This document shows positions 1-6,194 of a stretch of DNA of 16,788 nt, in pieces. Both the position numbers and the translations under genes were made by a program. This DNA comes from Bacteroidota bacterium (GTDB lineage: Bacteria > Bacteroidota > Bacteroidia > Flavobacteriales_D > JABDKJ01), in the NCBI GenBank assembly GCA_027621335.1, contig JAQCAN010000025.1, forward strand, positions 1 to 16,788, in the 5' to 3' direction. The notes below the pieces were generated by a model, which was given only the letters and a program-made list of their open reading frames with translations, had not been told where the DNA came from and did no database searches. Numbering within the stretch: position 1 is the stretch's first letter; every line of letters starts with the position of its first letter.

Positions 1-1427
1 GCTATGCAGAATGGTGTGGATTCTGATGACCCAAATTCACCACCACTTGCCAATATTGAGCCATCAGCGGAGGTGAGGGAATAGTTGCCTATTCCAAATC
101 CGCAGCACAGACCATCACCAAAGCTATCATTGATGGTAAATGTGTAACAGCCATCGTTCAAGCAGATGGATTCGACAACGGTGGACCCATCAGGCTGTGA
201 CCCGTAGGTGCCACCATTGGCTACTGTTCCGCCACCAGCATCTGTGATGGACCAAGAGGTCTCCTCAGGATAATTGTCAAGGAGGATGGTCAAGGTGACA
301 TCCTCACCAGTGCACGGACAGACTGAGCAGTTCGGGCCTCCACAATCTACTTCAATCTCTCCATTGTTCAGTATCCCATCATCACAAGTTGGGCAAATCC
401 CCGGGCAAGGTCCGCCACAGTCCACTCCTGTCTCACCTTGGTTCTGGATGCCATCATCGCAAGTCGGTTCTGCAGGTGTGCCACAAGCTGTGGAATTCAA
501 TAGAGAAGCCCTGAATCCACCGCTGTTGAACAATGCCCTCATCCGAGAAGTCTGATCAGCAGTAAAGAGATTCATGCAATCATCATCTGTATAATCCATG
601 TAGTTCTGGACCATGTCTGTGGTTCCACAGCTCACCGTACTCGTGTTACATCCATAATTCGGTCCGTCAGAGGAAGGCGTGTCCGCCACGAAATCATCCA
701 CCGAGCAGCCTCCATCACCCCAGATATGCCTAAGGTTCAAATAGTGACCCACTTCATGAGTTGCCGTTCTCCCTAGATCGAATGGAGCAGTCGCTGTTCC
801 AATGTTTCCAGTGGTGGTGTAATCGACCACGATTCCATCAGTGGAAGCAGGACCTCCAGGGAACTGGGCATAACCGATGATACCACCTGATATGTCACAT
901 ATCCATATGTTCATATAACTACTGCTAGGCCAAGCGTCCTTACCTCCTGAAGAGGTGAATTTCACATTGTCATTGGTGGAGAAAGAAGTTTTGCTCGTTT
1001 GAGTGCGGGTGATCCCTGTAGTTGCATTTCCATTAGGGTCTACGTTGGCCAAGCAGAATTCGATCTCTGTATCCGCCGCAACTTGACCCCAGACATTGTC
1101 GGCATCGCTGTTCAGTCTTCTGAAATCTTCATTGAGGACTTCGATCTGACTGAGAATCTGGGCATCGGAGATATTTTCGGCCGCAGTGTTCCACACCACA
1201 TGGACGACAACAGGAATTGTGATAACAGGAGCAGAAGAACGGTTCTCTTGGTTCATGATGAACTGACGAGTGTGGTCTTCAATCCGATCCATTATCATTT
1301 GGCGCTTAGGGTCTTCGGTCTTTTGTTGCTCTAAATATTCTGTAGAGGCACAGTTCCTCTGACCGATTGCGGTCAGAGAGGCTATGGATAATAGAACTGT
1401 GAGCAGGAATGAATATAAAAGTCTCAT
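1..1427 (-). CDS. Secreted M43 (pappalysin-like) zinc metalloprotease, 3' end outside window
   Basis: The first 475 codons are visible; the C-terminus lies beyond the left edge. The protein begins with a signal peptide (MRLLYSFLLTVLLSIASLTA). The catalytic motif HEVGHYLNLRH is at residues 224-234: H224, H228 and H234 are the expected zinc ligands and E225 the general base. The methionine turn of the family follows as YMDYTDDDCMN near residue 277. These features identify the M43 cytophagalysin/pappalysin family of secreted endopeptidases. Two cysteine-rich 25-residue repeats of the form CDDGIxNxGExxVDCGGP occupy about 322-371. A domain with TLTILLDNYPEETSW and INDSFGDGLCC follows, a beta-sandwich type common in secreted Bacteroidota proteins. 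A T9SS sorting domain probably lies off-window; this is inference. The start at 1427 is chosen because it gives the signal peptide directly. A weak promoter candidate lies about 65 bases upstream. Confidence 0.93.
   Translation of the reverse strand, partial: MRLLYSFLLTVLLSIASLTAIGQRNCASTEYLEQQKTEDPKRQMIMDRIEDHTRQFIMNQENRSSAPVITIPVVVHVVWNTAAENISDAQILSQIEVLNEDFRRLNSDADNVWGQVAADTEIEFCLANVDPNGNATTGITRTQTSKTSFSTNDNVKFTSSGGKDAWPSSSYMNIWICDISGGIIGYAQFPGGPASTDGIVVDYTTTGNIGTATAPFDLGRTATHEVGHYLNLRHIWGDGGCSVDDFVADTPSSDGPNYGCNTSTVSCGTTDMVQNYMDYTDDDCMNLFTADQTSRMRALFNSGGFRASLLNSTACGTPAEPTCDDGIQNQGETGVDCGGPCPGICPTCDDGILNNGEIEVDCGGPNCSVCPCTGEDVTLTILLDNYPEETSWSITDAGGGTVANGGTYGSQPDGSTVVESICLNDGCYTFTINDSFGDGLCCGFGIGNYSLTSADGSILASGGEFGSSESTPFCI
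315..464 (-). repeat. Two tandem 75-bp coding repeats in the M43 protease
   Basis: Two adjacent 75-bp units (390-464, then 315-389 in reading order) each encode 25 residues with the pattern T-C-D-D-G-I-x-N-x-G-E-x-x-V-D-C-G-G-P and two further cysteines. They sit between the catalytic domain and the downstream beta-sandwich. They are probably a disulphide-rich linker or calcium-binding spacer. The function is inferred; the repeat itself is seen directly. Confidence 0.85.
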
Positions 1428-1499
1428 TTAGGGGGGTCTTTAATGGAGATAAGAAGGATTCGAACAGGTTTTGCCAATCAAGCATTGACATTCTAGGTT

Positions 1500-1529
1500 T
1501 AAAAGTAGGGCAATTGGATTAAAAACAAA
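1500..1529 (-). promoter_or_regulatory. Candidate promoter of the M43 protease
   Basis: On the minus strand, TACTTTTA (1500-1507) matches seven of eight positions of the Bacteroidota -7 element TAnnTTTG. A TTTG at 1526-1529 lies 18 bases upstream, close to the expected -33 spacing. The -33 part falls within the T-rich tail of the ompA terminator. A transcript from here would have a leader of about 65 bases. The match is imperfect, so this is tentative. Confidence 0.3.
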
Positions 1530-1561
1530 AGCCCCAGCTTGATTTAGCTGGGGATTTTTTT
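1521..1561 (-). terminator. Rho-independent terminator after the ompA-family gene
   Basis: Perfect 8-bp stem CCCCAGCT (1532-1539) and AGCTGGGG (1546-1553) with a 6-base loop. On the minus strand it is followed by CTTTTGTTTTT. It lies 28 bases past the TAA of the ompA-family gene and before the start of the protease gene, so it separates the two transcripts. The plus strand also has a T-run after the stem (1555-1561), so it could work in both directions. Confidence 0.85.
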
Positions 1562-1581
1562 GGGAAAATCTATTGAGAAGA

Positions 1582-2190
1582 TTAGAATTCTACCCGTCTG
1601 TTCTTAGCTCTACCTGCAGCCGTTCCATTATCAGCAACAGGGTTGCTCTCTCCGTATCCTTGGCTTCTCATCCTATCCCCTGCAACCGCTTTTCCTTCAA
1701 GATAGGCCTTCACAGCAGCTGACCTTCGATCGGATAGCTCCTGATTCATAGCATCATCACCTTGGCTATCCGTATGGCCTTGAATGAACAATTTATAGGC
1801 TGGATTTTCTTTCATGATGTCGGCCACATTATTCAAGATAGTGAATGAGGAACTCTTGATCACATCTCTGCCGCTTTCGAATTGTATGCCTTGAAGAGCC
1901 TTGGTAAAGACTTCTTTGACGGCTTGAGATACTTCAGGACATCCCTTGTTCTTTGCTAGACCAGCGACATCAGGACATTTGTCATCCACATCGGCTACAG
2001 AGTCCCCATCGGTATCTGGACATCTCTTGAGCGCCTCACTACCAGATTCAGACGGACAACGGTCCTTATCGTCAGAGATACCATCCCCATCGCTATCGAT
2101 ACAGCCATTGAATTCCGCTAAACCGGCCACATCTGGACAAGCGTCCTTGGCGTTAGCAATACCATCTCCATCACTATCAGGGCAGCCCAT
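1582..2190 (-). CDS. OmpA-family protein, C-terminal part after an in-frame stop
   Basis: This is the downstream part of a single gene whose first part is 2221-3033. Both are in the same frame, joined by ten sense codons (2191-2220) and one TAG at 2221-2223. The ATG at 2190 falls inside a thrombospondin type 3 repeat and has no signal peptide, so it is unlikely to be a real start; the piece is best read as the severed end of the gene. It holds the last three TSP3 repeats (DSDGDGI-type motifs) and a complete OmpA C-terminal peptidoglycan-binding domain with GHTDSQG, then N-x-x-LSDRRSAAV, then GYGESNP and the terminal NRRVEF. In the family the Asp and Arg of TDS and DRR bind diaminopimelate in the cell wall. 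Without readthrough or correction of the TAG this domain would not be made. Confidence 0.8.
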   Translation of the reverse strand: MGCPDSDGDGIANAKDACPDVAGLAEFNGCIDSDGDGISDDKDRCPSESGSEALKRCPDTDGDSVADVDDKCPDVAGLAKNKGCPEVSQAVKEVFTKALQGIQFESGRDVIKSSSFTILNNVADIMKENPAYKLFIQGHTDSQGDDAMNQELSDRRSAAVKAYLEGKAVAGDRMRSQGYGESNPVADNGTAAGRAKNRRVEF

Positions 2191-2421
2191 GAGTTCAGCT
2201 GCTCCCTTTTCATTGGGGCACTAATCCTTGTTATCTGCAATACCGTCACCATCCGCGTCTGGACATCCCATCAGGTCAGGATAACCAGATAGATCAGGGC
2301 ACTCATCATCCTTATCGGCCACACCATCACCATCAGTATCAGGACATCCATTCAAGATTTCCAATCCTGCATCATCAGGACAAAGGTCCTTTGCATCACT
2401 TATACCATCACCATCCCTGTC
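1939..2421 (-). repeat. Thrombospondin type 3 calcium-binding repeat array (six units)
   Basis: Six consecutive units of 26-27 codons of the form D-x-D-G-D-G-[IV]-x-x-x-x-D-x-C-P-...-G-C run across both parts of the ompA-family gene. The aspartates bind calcium in the known family, forming a rigid spacer between the outer-membrane barrel and the peptidoglycan-binding domain. The third unit carries the in-frame TAG where the other units have Leu, Glu, Ala, Arg or Lys. Confidence 0.9.
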
Positions 2422-3033
2422 TTTGACCGAGCCTAAATTGTATCTAAGTCCAGCAGTAACGGTCATATAAAGGTCATTGAGACCATTGTTGATCCGGTCT
2501 ATGTCATCTGAACTGGTATACCTATATACATTTCTAAGATCGAAGGCTAGACGGTCTGTTACTGGAACGCTAACTCCGGCACCCCAAGAGAATTGTCCAA
2601 CGAGATTATCCAGAACGATAGCAGTATCCCCTTGAATATCGGACATTCCACCCCCGACAAGCAGATAAGGCGATAGTTTGGCATCCTCCTTAAGGATATA
2701 GCCGTTATTCAGTTTATACTTCAGCTGGAAATCTACAGCGGTCATGTCTGCAGTGAATTCGCCCTTATCCCCATTGTGCCCTATTTCTCCCGTGGCCAAC
2801 GAGATACCGAAATCGAATGCTGGATTGACATAAAGGTTCACTTCACCTCCAAAATGGAAGTAGGTCTCATCCCCTCCGAAGTCGAAAAGTGTGTGGCGAT
2901 CCAACTCACCGATGAAATCCACGGGACCTCCGAAGACACCGATGCTTACTGGATATTCACTGTTCTGTCCGTAGGAATTCAGGGCTACACTCGACACAAG
3001 TGCAGTAAGGACTACATGTCTAAGGTTCATCAT
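2221..3033 (-). CDS. OmpA-family outer-membrane protein, N-terminal part (ends at premature TAG)
   Basis: Encodes 270 residues: a signal peptide (MMNLRHVVLTALVSSVALNS), then a region of alternating polar and hydrophobic strands (about 22-200) that looks like an eight-stranded outer-membrane barrel, then TSP3 repeats. It stops at TAG (2221-2223) inside the third repeat, but the frame continues to 1582 and encodes the expected remaining repeats and OmpA domain. The intact gene would be about 483 residues, typical of Bacteroidota OmpA/TSP3 porin-like proteins that anchor the outer membrane to peptidoglycan. The start is ATG at 3033, with a second ATG directly after it at 3030. The TAG differs by one base from the GAG codon at the same place in repeat 2. 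It could be a nonsense mutation, a sequence error or a suppressed codon; the sequence alone cannot decide. Confidence 0.85.
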   Translation of the reverse strand: MMNLRHVVLTALVSSVALNSYGQNSEYPVSIGVFGGPVDFIGELDRHTLFDFGGDETYFHFGGEVNLYVNPAFDFGISLATGEIGHNGDKGEFTADMTAVDFQLKYKLNNGYILKEDAKLSPYLLVGGGMSDIQGDTAIVLDNLVGQFSWGAGVSVPVTDRLAFDLRNVYRYTSSDDIDRINNGLNDLYMTVTAGLRYNLGSVKDRDGDGISDAKDLCPDDAGLEILNGCPDTDGDGVADKDDECPDLSGYPDLMGCPDADGDGIADNKD

Positions 3034-3095
3034 ATTAAGTTCTGTTTGATGTTAGATTAGTATGTCGAAGAAACGTGATTTTGTCACACTAATCG

Positions 3096-3103
3096 CAAAC
3101 ATA
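3096..3103 (-). promoter_or_regulatory. -7 promoter element of the ompA-family gene
   Basis: TATGTTTG on the minus strand is an exact match to TAnnTTTG. Transcription would begin near 3090, giving a leader of about 55-60 bases. No good -33 TTTG is visible at the usual spacing. Confidence 0.5.
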
Positions 3104-3130
3104 ACTGAACTTAAGACTTTTTTTAGAGCC

Positions 3131-3838
3131 CTATGAAAAATCCTTGTCCCAACACTCTGACGTGAACTGCCAGCGATTCGAAAAGAACAGGAAGACGCCT
3201 GCACTGAGCACTGAGACCAGAACCCAAATCATCATCAATGGACTGAGGATACTGGCACTCATGCCCAATCGATCTGCAAGTTCTGCTGTAGGAATGGTCA
3301 GGCTTAATCCGATTCCAAGGAGCAAGAGCATCAGACCGAAGCTGATAGGGTTGCGCAATGGAAAAGACATAATGAACCGGTGCCATGAAAGGTCAGAGCC
3401 CCATTTATGTACAAAGACATAGTGTCCATCGCCCATATTAGCGAAAAGAAGTGGATCGGCATTCTCATCTTTCAGATCGAAAGCCTCTTCCGGGGCAAGA
3501 AGATTGAAACCATGTAATTCACAATCCAATTCCAACTCTTTCTCCTTGATAGCCTGAACGGCTGCCATTGGTAGATCTGCTTTCAGAAGGCGGGTCGGTA
3601 GGAATCTCAATCTGAACTTGAGTGCTACTTTCCTGATGTCCTGAATATCGAACACCTCGCTGAGAGGCGGTTCCGTATTGAAGACAGATGGGGTTTTACT
3701 AGAGCTTCTCAAGCGCTCCATGATGGAGGCATAGGTGCGCTCCTCCGATTTCAGAAGGGCGTTCACGTCATCTATGAACCTATTGGATTCTGCTCTTTGG
3801 TCAAGGAGTTCTTTGTGAAGGTCGACTGATCCTATCAT
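3131..3838 (-). CDS. Conserved-looking membrane protein of unknown function, two C-terminal helices
   Basis: Encodes 235 residues from ATG at 3838. An in-frame start at 4006 exists, but its extra residues look non-coding and overlap an opposing ORF. An exact -7 element sits just upstream of 3838, which favours the short form. Residues 1-45 are charged and helical (HKELLDQRAESNRFIDDVNA). A middle soluble region contains FDIQDIRKVALKFRLRFLP and a G-DGHYVFVHKWGSDLSWHR segment. Two hydrophobic helices follow at about 165-184 and 197-219, with a short charged tail. From memory, similar proteins with the same order (an EQNRF-like N-terminus, an IRK..RLRFL segment, a VHKWG.DL motif and two terminal helices) occur widely in flavobacteria without assigned function. 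It is probably an inner-membrane protein with a cytoplasmic N-terminal domain. Confidence 0.85.
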   Translation of the reverse strand: MIGSVDLHKELLDQRAESNRFIDDVNALLKSEERTYASIMERLRSSSKTPSVFNTEPPLSEVFDIQDIRKVALKFRLRFLPTRLLKADLPMAAVQAIKEKELELDCELHGFNLLAPEEAFDLKDENADPLLFANMGDGHYVFVHKWGSDLSWHRFIMSFPLRNPISFGLMLLLLGIGLSLTIPTAELADRLGMSASILSPLMMIWVLVSVLSAGVFLFFSNRWQFTSECWDKDFS

Positions 3839-3863
3839 AATTGGGGCTAATTGAACTCTAGGA

Positions 3864-3896
3864 CAAAAATAAGACATCTCATGCTGCAACCCAAAG
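3864..3896 (-). promoter_or_regulatory. Promoter of the two-helix membrane protein gene
   Basis: The minus strand carries TATTTTTG (3864-3871), an exact TAnnTTTG. A TTTG at 3893-3896 lies 21 bases upstream, near the usual -33 spacing. Transcription would start near 3858, about 20 bases before ATG 3838. This supports the shorter start. Confidence 0.6.
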
Positions 3897-4096
3897 TTGA
3901 AGCATTTCGTAGACTGGAAGGAACGTGTAGAAAGATCAAGCGGATGTTGGAATATTATAAATTGGCTCTTCTCAGTGTAGGGAATGATAGAGCCCTCTTC
4001 ATGCAAGAGTTGAATAGCGCCCTCAAAGAACTTGTCGAACCTAAGGAACGGGATGATCTGAGAAATTGGGCCAAGAATCTCAGGACAGAAGGCTAA
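3881..4096 (+). CDS. Small charged protein of unknown function (71 residues)
   Basis: Starts at ATG 3881; the frame is also open from a TTG at 3851. It encodes 71 residues rich in Arg, Lys, Glu and Leu that look like amphipathic helices (for example FMQELNSALKELVEPKERDD). There is no signal peptide, membrane segment or cysteine pair. It is divergent from the 235-residue membrane protein gene with a 42-bp gap. It is convergent with the HEPN-like gene, the stops being four bases apart (TAA 4094-4096, TAG 4101-4103). No clear promoter or ribosome site was found for it. The composition is unlike the antisense translation of a real gene, and the space between 3838 and 4101 would otherwise be empty. 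The family is not recognised. Confidence 0.55.
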   Translation: MLQPKVEAFRRLEGTCRKIKRMLEYYKLALLSVGNDRALFMQELNSALKELVEPKERDDLRNWAKNLRTEG

Positions 4097-4100
4097 GCGG

Positions 4101-4868
4101 CTATTGGATTATAATCTGATACTCGATAGTCACACGGTCATCAAAGCCCATCTTGTAGGCATGATGTTTCCTGTCACTTCGTATCATCAAGTGGAAGAGG
4201 CCTTGCTTCTCCACCATATTCCTCTCAATAGGGATGATGAGGATGTTATTTGTCTGCCATTTGGTGTGATGACAACGATAGCTGAGCTCTTGTTCCTCAA
4301 CGTCTGTCGCTGTGATGATGAACTCCAACTCATCTCCTACATGCAGGGTATTATCTGTTTTCAATCTCCTTGGAGACCCAGGCGTCCAAAGGTTACCCAA
4401 GTTGTCTCGGACGGATTCTATCCTAGGGTATGGCCCACCCATTTCCTGCATGCTCCTGTAGAGTACGATCCTACTACGAATATCCCCTGAAATTCCAAGG
4501 AGGAGATGTTTCTGATGTCTGAGGAGTTCACGCCTGCGGCTGTCTGGGTTCCTATAGTCATCCAGAATTTTAAGATACACATCCAAGGTCCTAGGGTCCT
4601 CGAATACCTCTTCTATTTCAGTCGACCAATACCGGTCCAACAAGGCCCTGATCTCTTCTATGCTTGCGAACTGGATGGGCTTCTCTTTTCCCTTCATCGC
4701 ATCCGAGCCTTTCTCACTGTTCTGTTGCCGTTCCAACCACAGACCGTAGAAGCTTTTTATCCAGACGTCTTGTTCAGGCCATGACTCACCTAAGGAACGG
4801 TTGAGCATTTGGTGAATGAACTCCCTGAGTGCATTCTCTGCATCGTGTATTTGCCTAGTGATGTCCAT
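4101..4868 (-). CDS. HEPN (Swt1-like) N-terminal region plus beta-rich C-terminal domain, function unknown
   Basis: Encodes 255 residues. Residues 1-140 look all-helical and resemble Swt1-type HEPN domains: an opening ALREFIHQMLNRSLGESW, a middle IRALLDRYWSTEIEEVF, and a RNPDSRRRELLRH-x-x-H...GISGDIRSRI stretch (106-134). HEPN domains are often RNA-binding or RNase modules whose catalytic motif is R-x4-6-H. Here the position where related proteins, as I recall them, have His after RNPxx is Arg111, so the canonical site may be lost. Residues 145-255 are beta-rich (NLGNLWTPGSPRRL, LEFIITATDVE, VTIEYQIIIQ) and could be an Ig-like sandwich. No signal peptide or membrane segment, so probably cytoplasmic. 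A strong AGGAGG lies six bases before the ATG at 4868, fixing the start; this is unusual in Bacteroidota. It is divergent from the RNA helicase gene with a 45-bp spacer. The HEPN assignment is from memory of the family and is moderately sure. Confidence 0.85.
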   Translation of the reverse strand: MDITRQIHDAENALREFIHQMLNRSLGESWPEQDVWIKSFYGLWLERQQNSEKGSDAMKGKEKPIQFASIEEIRALLDRYWSTEIEEVFEDPRTLDVYLKILDDYRNPDSRRRELLRHQKHLLLGISGDIRSRIVLYRSMQEMGGPYPRIESVRDNLGNLWTPGSPRRLKTDNTLHVGDELEFIITATDVEEQELSYRCHHTKWQTNNILIIPIERNMVEKQGLFHLMIRSDRKHHAYKMGFDDRVTIEYQIIIQ

Positions 4869-4874
4869 AAGCGT

Positions 4875-4880
4875 CCTCCT
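4875..4880 (-). promoter_or_regulatory. Strong Shine-Dalgarno of the HEPN-like gene
   Basis: AGGAGG on the minus strand, six bases upstream of the ATG at 4868. It is the only consensus ribosome site seen before a confidently called gene in this window, and it decides the start. Confidence 0.75.
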
Positions 4881-4891
4881 GATCCAACAGG

Positions 4892-4907
4892 TAAAGATAT
4901 ATCTTTG
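4892..4907. promoter_or_regulatory. Back-to-back divergent -7 elements in a 14-bp palindrome
   Basis: AAAGATATATCTTT (4893-4906) is a perfect palindrome. Read on the plus strand it gives TATCTTTG (4900-4907), an exact TAnnTTTG facing the helicase. Read on the minus strand it gives TATCTTTA (4892-4899), seven of eight, facing the HEPN-like gene. Both genes would thus be transcribed from one symmetrical site. The palindrome could also be an operator. No -33 TTG is visible at the usual distance for the helicase side. Confidence 0.5.
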
Positions 4908-4913
4908 AGAACC

Positions 4914-6194
4914 ATGGGAACAGAGGAAAGGGACTTCAAGTCGTTAGGTGTCACACGGCAATTTATCAATGCCATGGAAGACATGGGCTATGAAGAGCCG
5001 ACTGAGATCCAAAAGAAGGCCATTCCGAGGGTCCTTTCAGGAAATGACCTCATTGGAATCGCGCAAACGGGAACTGGAAAGACTGCTGCTTTTGTCGTCC
5101 CAGTCCTTCAGCGCTTGAAATTTGCCAAAGGAGTGGTCCCAAGGGCCATCATCATGGAGCCAACAAAAGAGTTGGCTATTCAAACCGAATCCATGGTTCG
5201 GCAACTCATGACCTACACTGACTTAAGAGTGGTAGTGCTTTATGGCGGAGCAGGTTTGAAATCTCAACGGGAGGCCTTGGAGGTAGGAACGGACATTATT
5301 GTGGCCACACCTGGCAGAATGATGGAGCTCTATCATACCGGATATCTGGTCGTGCAGAAATTGGAGGTGCTGGTCCTAGATGAAGCGGATAGGTTGATGG
5401 ATATGGGCTTCATGCACCAGTTGAGGCCGATTCTGGAAGTCATTCCTGTAAAACGTCAGAATCTATTGTTCAGTGCGTCCTTCAGCGCCAAGGTCGAAGA
5501 GCTCTCGCATGAGTTCTTGGAATATCCCACACGAGTCGAGGTATCCCCCCAATCATCCACAGCGGAGACGATAGACCAAAGGATTTATCGTATCCCCAAT
5601 TTCAAGACCAAGCTCTTCTTTTTGGAGCAACTCTTAGGAGATGAAGAGATGGAAAGGGTCTTGGTCTTCTGTAGGACCAAGGATAGGGCCGATCGTGTCT
5701 TCCGTTATTTAGAGCGGAAGGTAGAAGGGGAGGTGCGAGTCATCCATTCGAATAAGGGTCAGAATACGAGAATCAATGCATTCAAGGCTTTTCAAGAGGG
5801 GGAAGTCAGAGTACTGGTGGCTACTGACGTGAGTGCACGAGGAATCGATGTGGCCAAGGTCAGTCACGTGGTGAATTTAGACATCCCAAGGACCATTGTG
5901 GACTATACCCACCGAATAGGCCGCACTGGCCGGGCCAAGCACCATGGAGTGGCCATTTCATTTTCCGATCCCTCAGAGAAGTACTTCGTCAAGCTGATTG
6001 AGGAGCTGATCGGCATGGAAATACCCGTGTTCGATAATCCCGAAGAGATGCAAATCATGGACTTCCTGCCAAGGGAGCTGAGGGAGATGGAGATAGAGAT
6101 AGATCGTCAGAAGCAACTGAGAGACCCTAATTATAAAGGGGCTTTCCATGACAGGAAGAACTCTAAGAAGAAACGCTTTGGACATGAGTCTTAG
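4914..6194 (+). CDS. DEAD-box ATP-dependent RNA helicase, RhlE-like
   Basis: Encodes 426 residues with the complete DEAD-box motif set. Seen are the Q motif EPTEIQKKAIP (28-38), motif I AQTGTGKT (50-57), PTKELAIQ (83-90), TPGR (132-135), motif II DEAD (156-159), motif III as SAS (187-189) instead of the usual SAT, VFCRTKDRA (251-259), ATDVSARGIDV (303-313) and motif VI HRIGRTGR (333-340). The HSNKGQNTR segment resembles the HGNKSQNAR of RhlE-type enzymes. A short basic tail (NSKKKRFG) may aid RNA binding. The protein would unwind RNA duplexes with ATP in the cytoplasm, in ribosome assembly, mRNA turnover or cold adaptation. The ATG at 4914 is preferred over 4809, since the longer form would overlap the opposing gene and cross the promoter. 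The -7 element ends six bases before this ATG, so the leader is very short or absent. The TAG stop overlaps the stop of the convergent channel gene. Confidence 0.95.
   Translation: MGTEERDFKSLGVTRQFINAMEDMGYEEPTEIQKKAIPRVLSGNDLIGIAQTGTGKTAAFVVPVLQRLKFAKGVVPRAIIMEPTKELAIQTESMVRQLMTYTDLRVVVLYGGAGLKSQREALEVGTDIIVATPGRMMELYHTGYLVVQKLEVLVLDEADRLMDMGFMHQLRPILEVIPVKRQNLLFSASFSAKVEELSHEFLEYPTRVEVSPQSSTAETIDQRIYRIPNFKTKLFFLEQLLGDEEMERVLVFCRTKDRADRVFRYLERKVEGEVRVIHSNKGQNTRINAFKAFQEGEVRVLVATDVSARGIDVAKVSHVVNLDIPRTIVDYTHRIGRTGRAKHHGVAISFSDPSEKYFVKLIEELIGMEIPVFDNPEEMQIMDFLPRELREMEIEIDRQKQLRDPNYKGAFHDRKNSKKKRFGHES

Noticed and set aside
3839..4006. N-terminal extension of the two-helix membrane protein to an ATG at 4006
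   Set aside because: The added residues look non-coding, overlap the small plus-strand frame and cross an exact -7 element that fits the shorter start at 3838.
4104..4784. Two plus-strand frames (4104-4490 and 4506-4784) opposite the HEPN-like gene
   Set aside because: The minus-strand gene has a strong AGGAGG, a plausible promoter and conserved-looking motifs; the plus frames look like its shadow.
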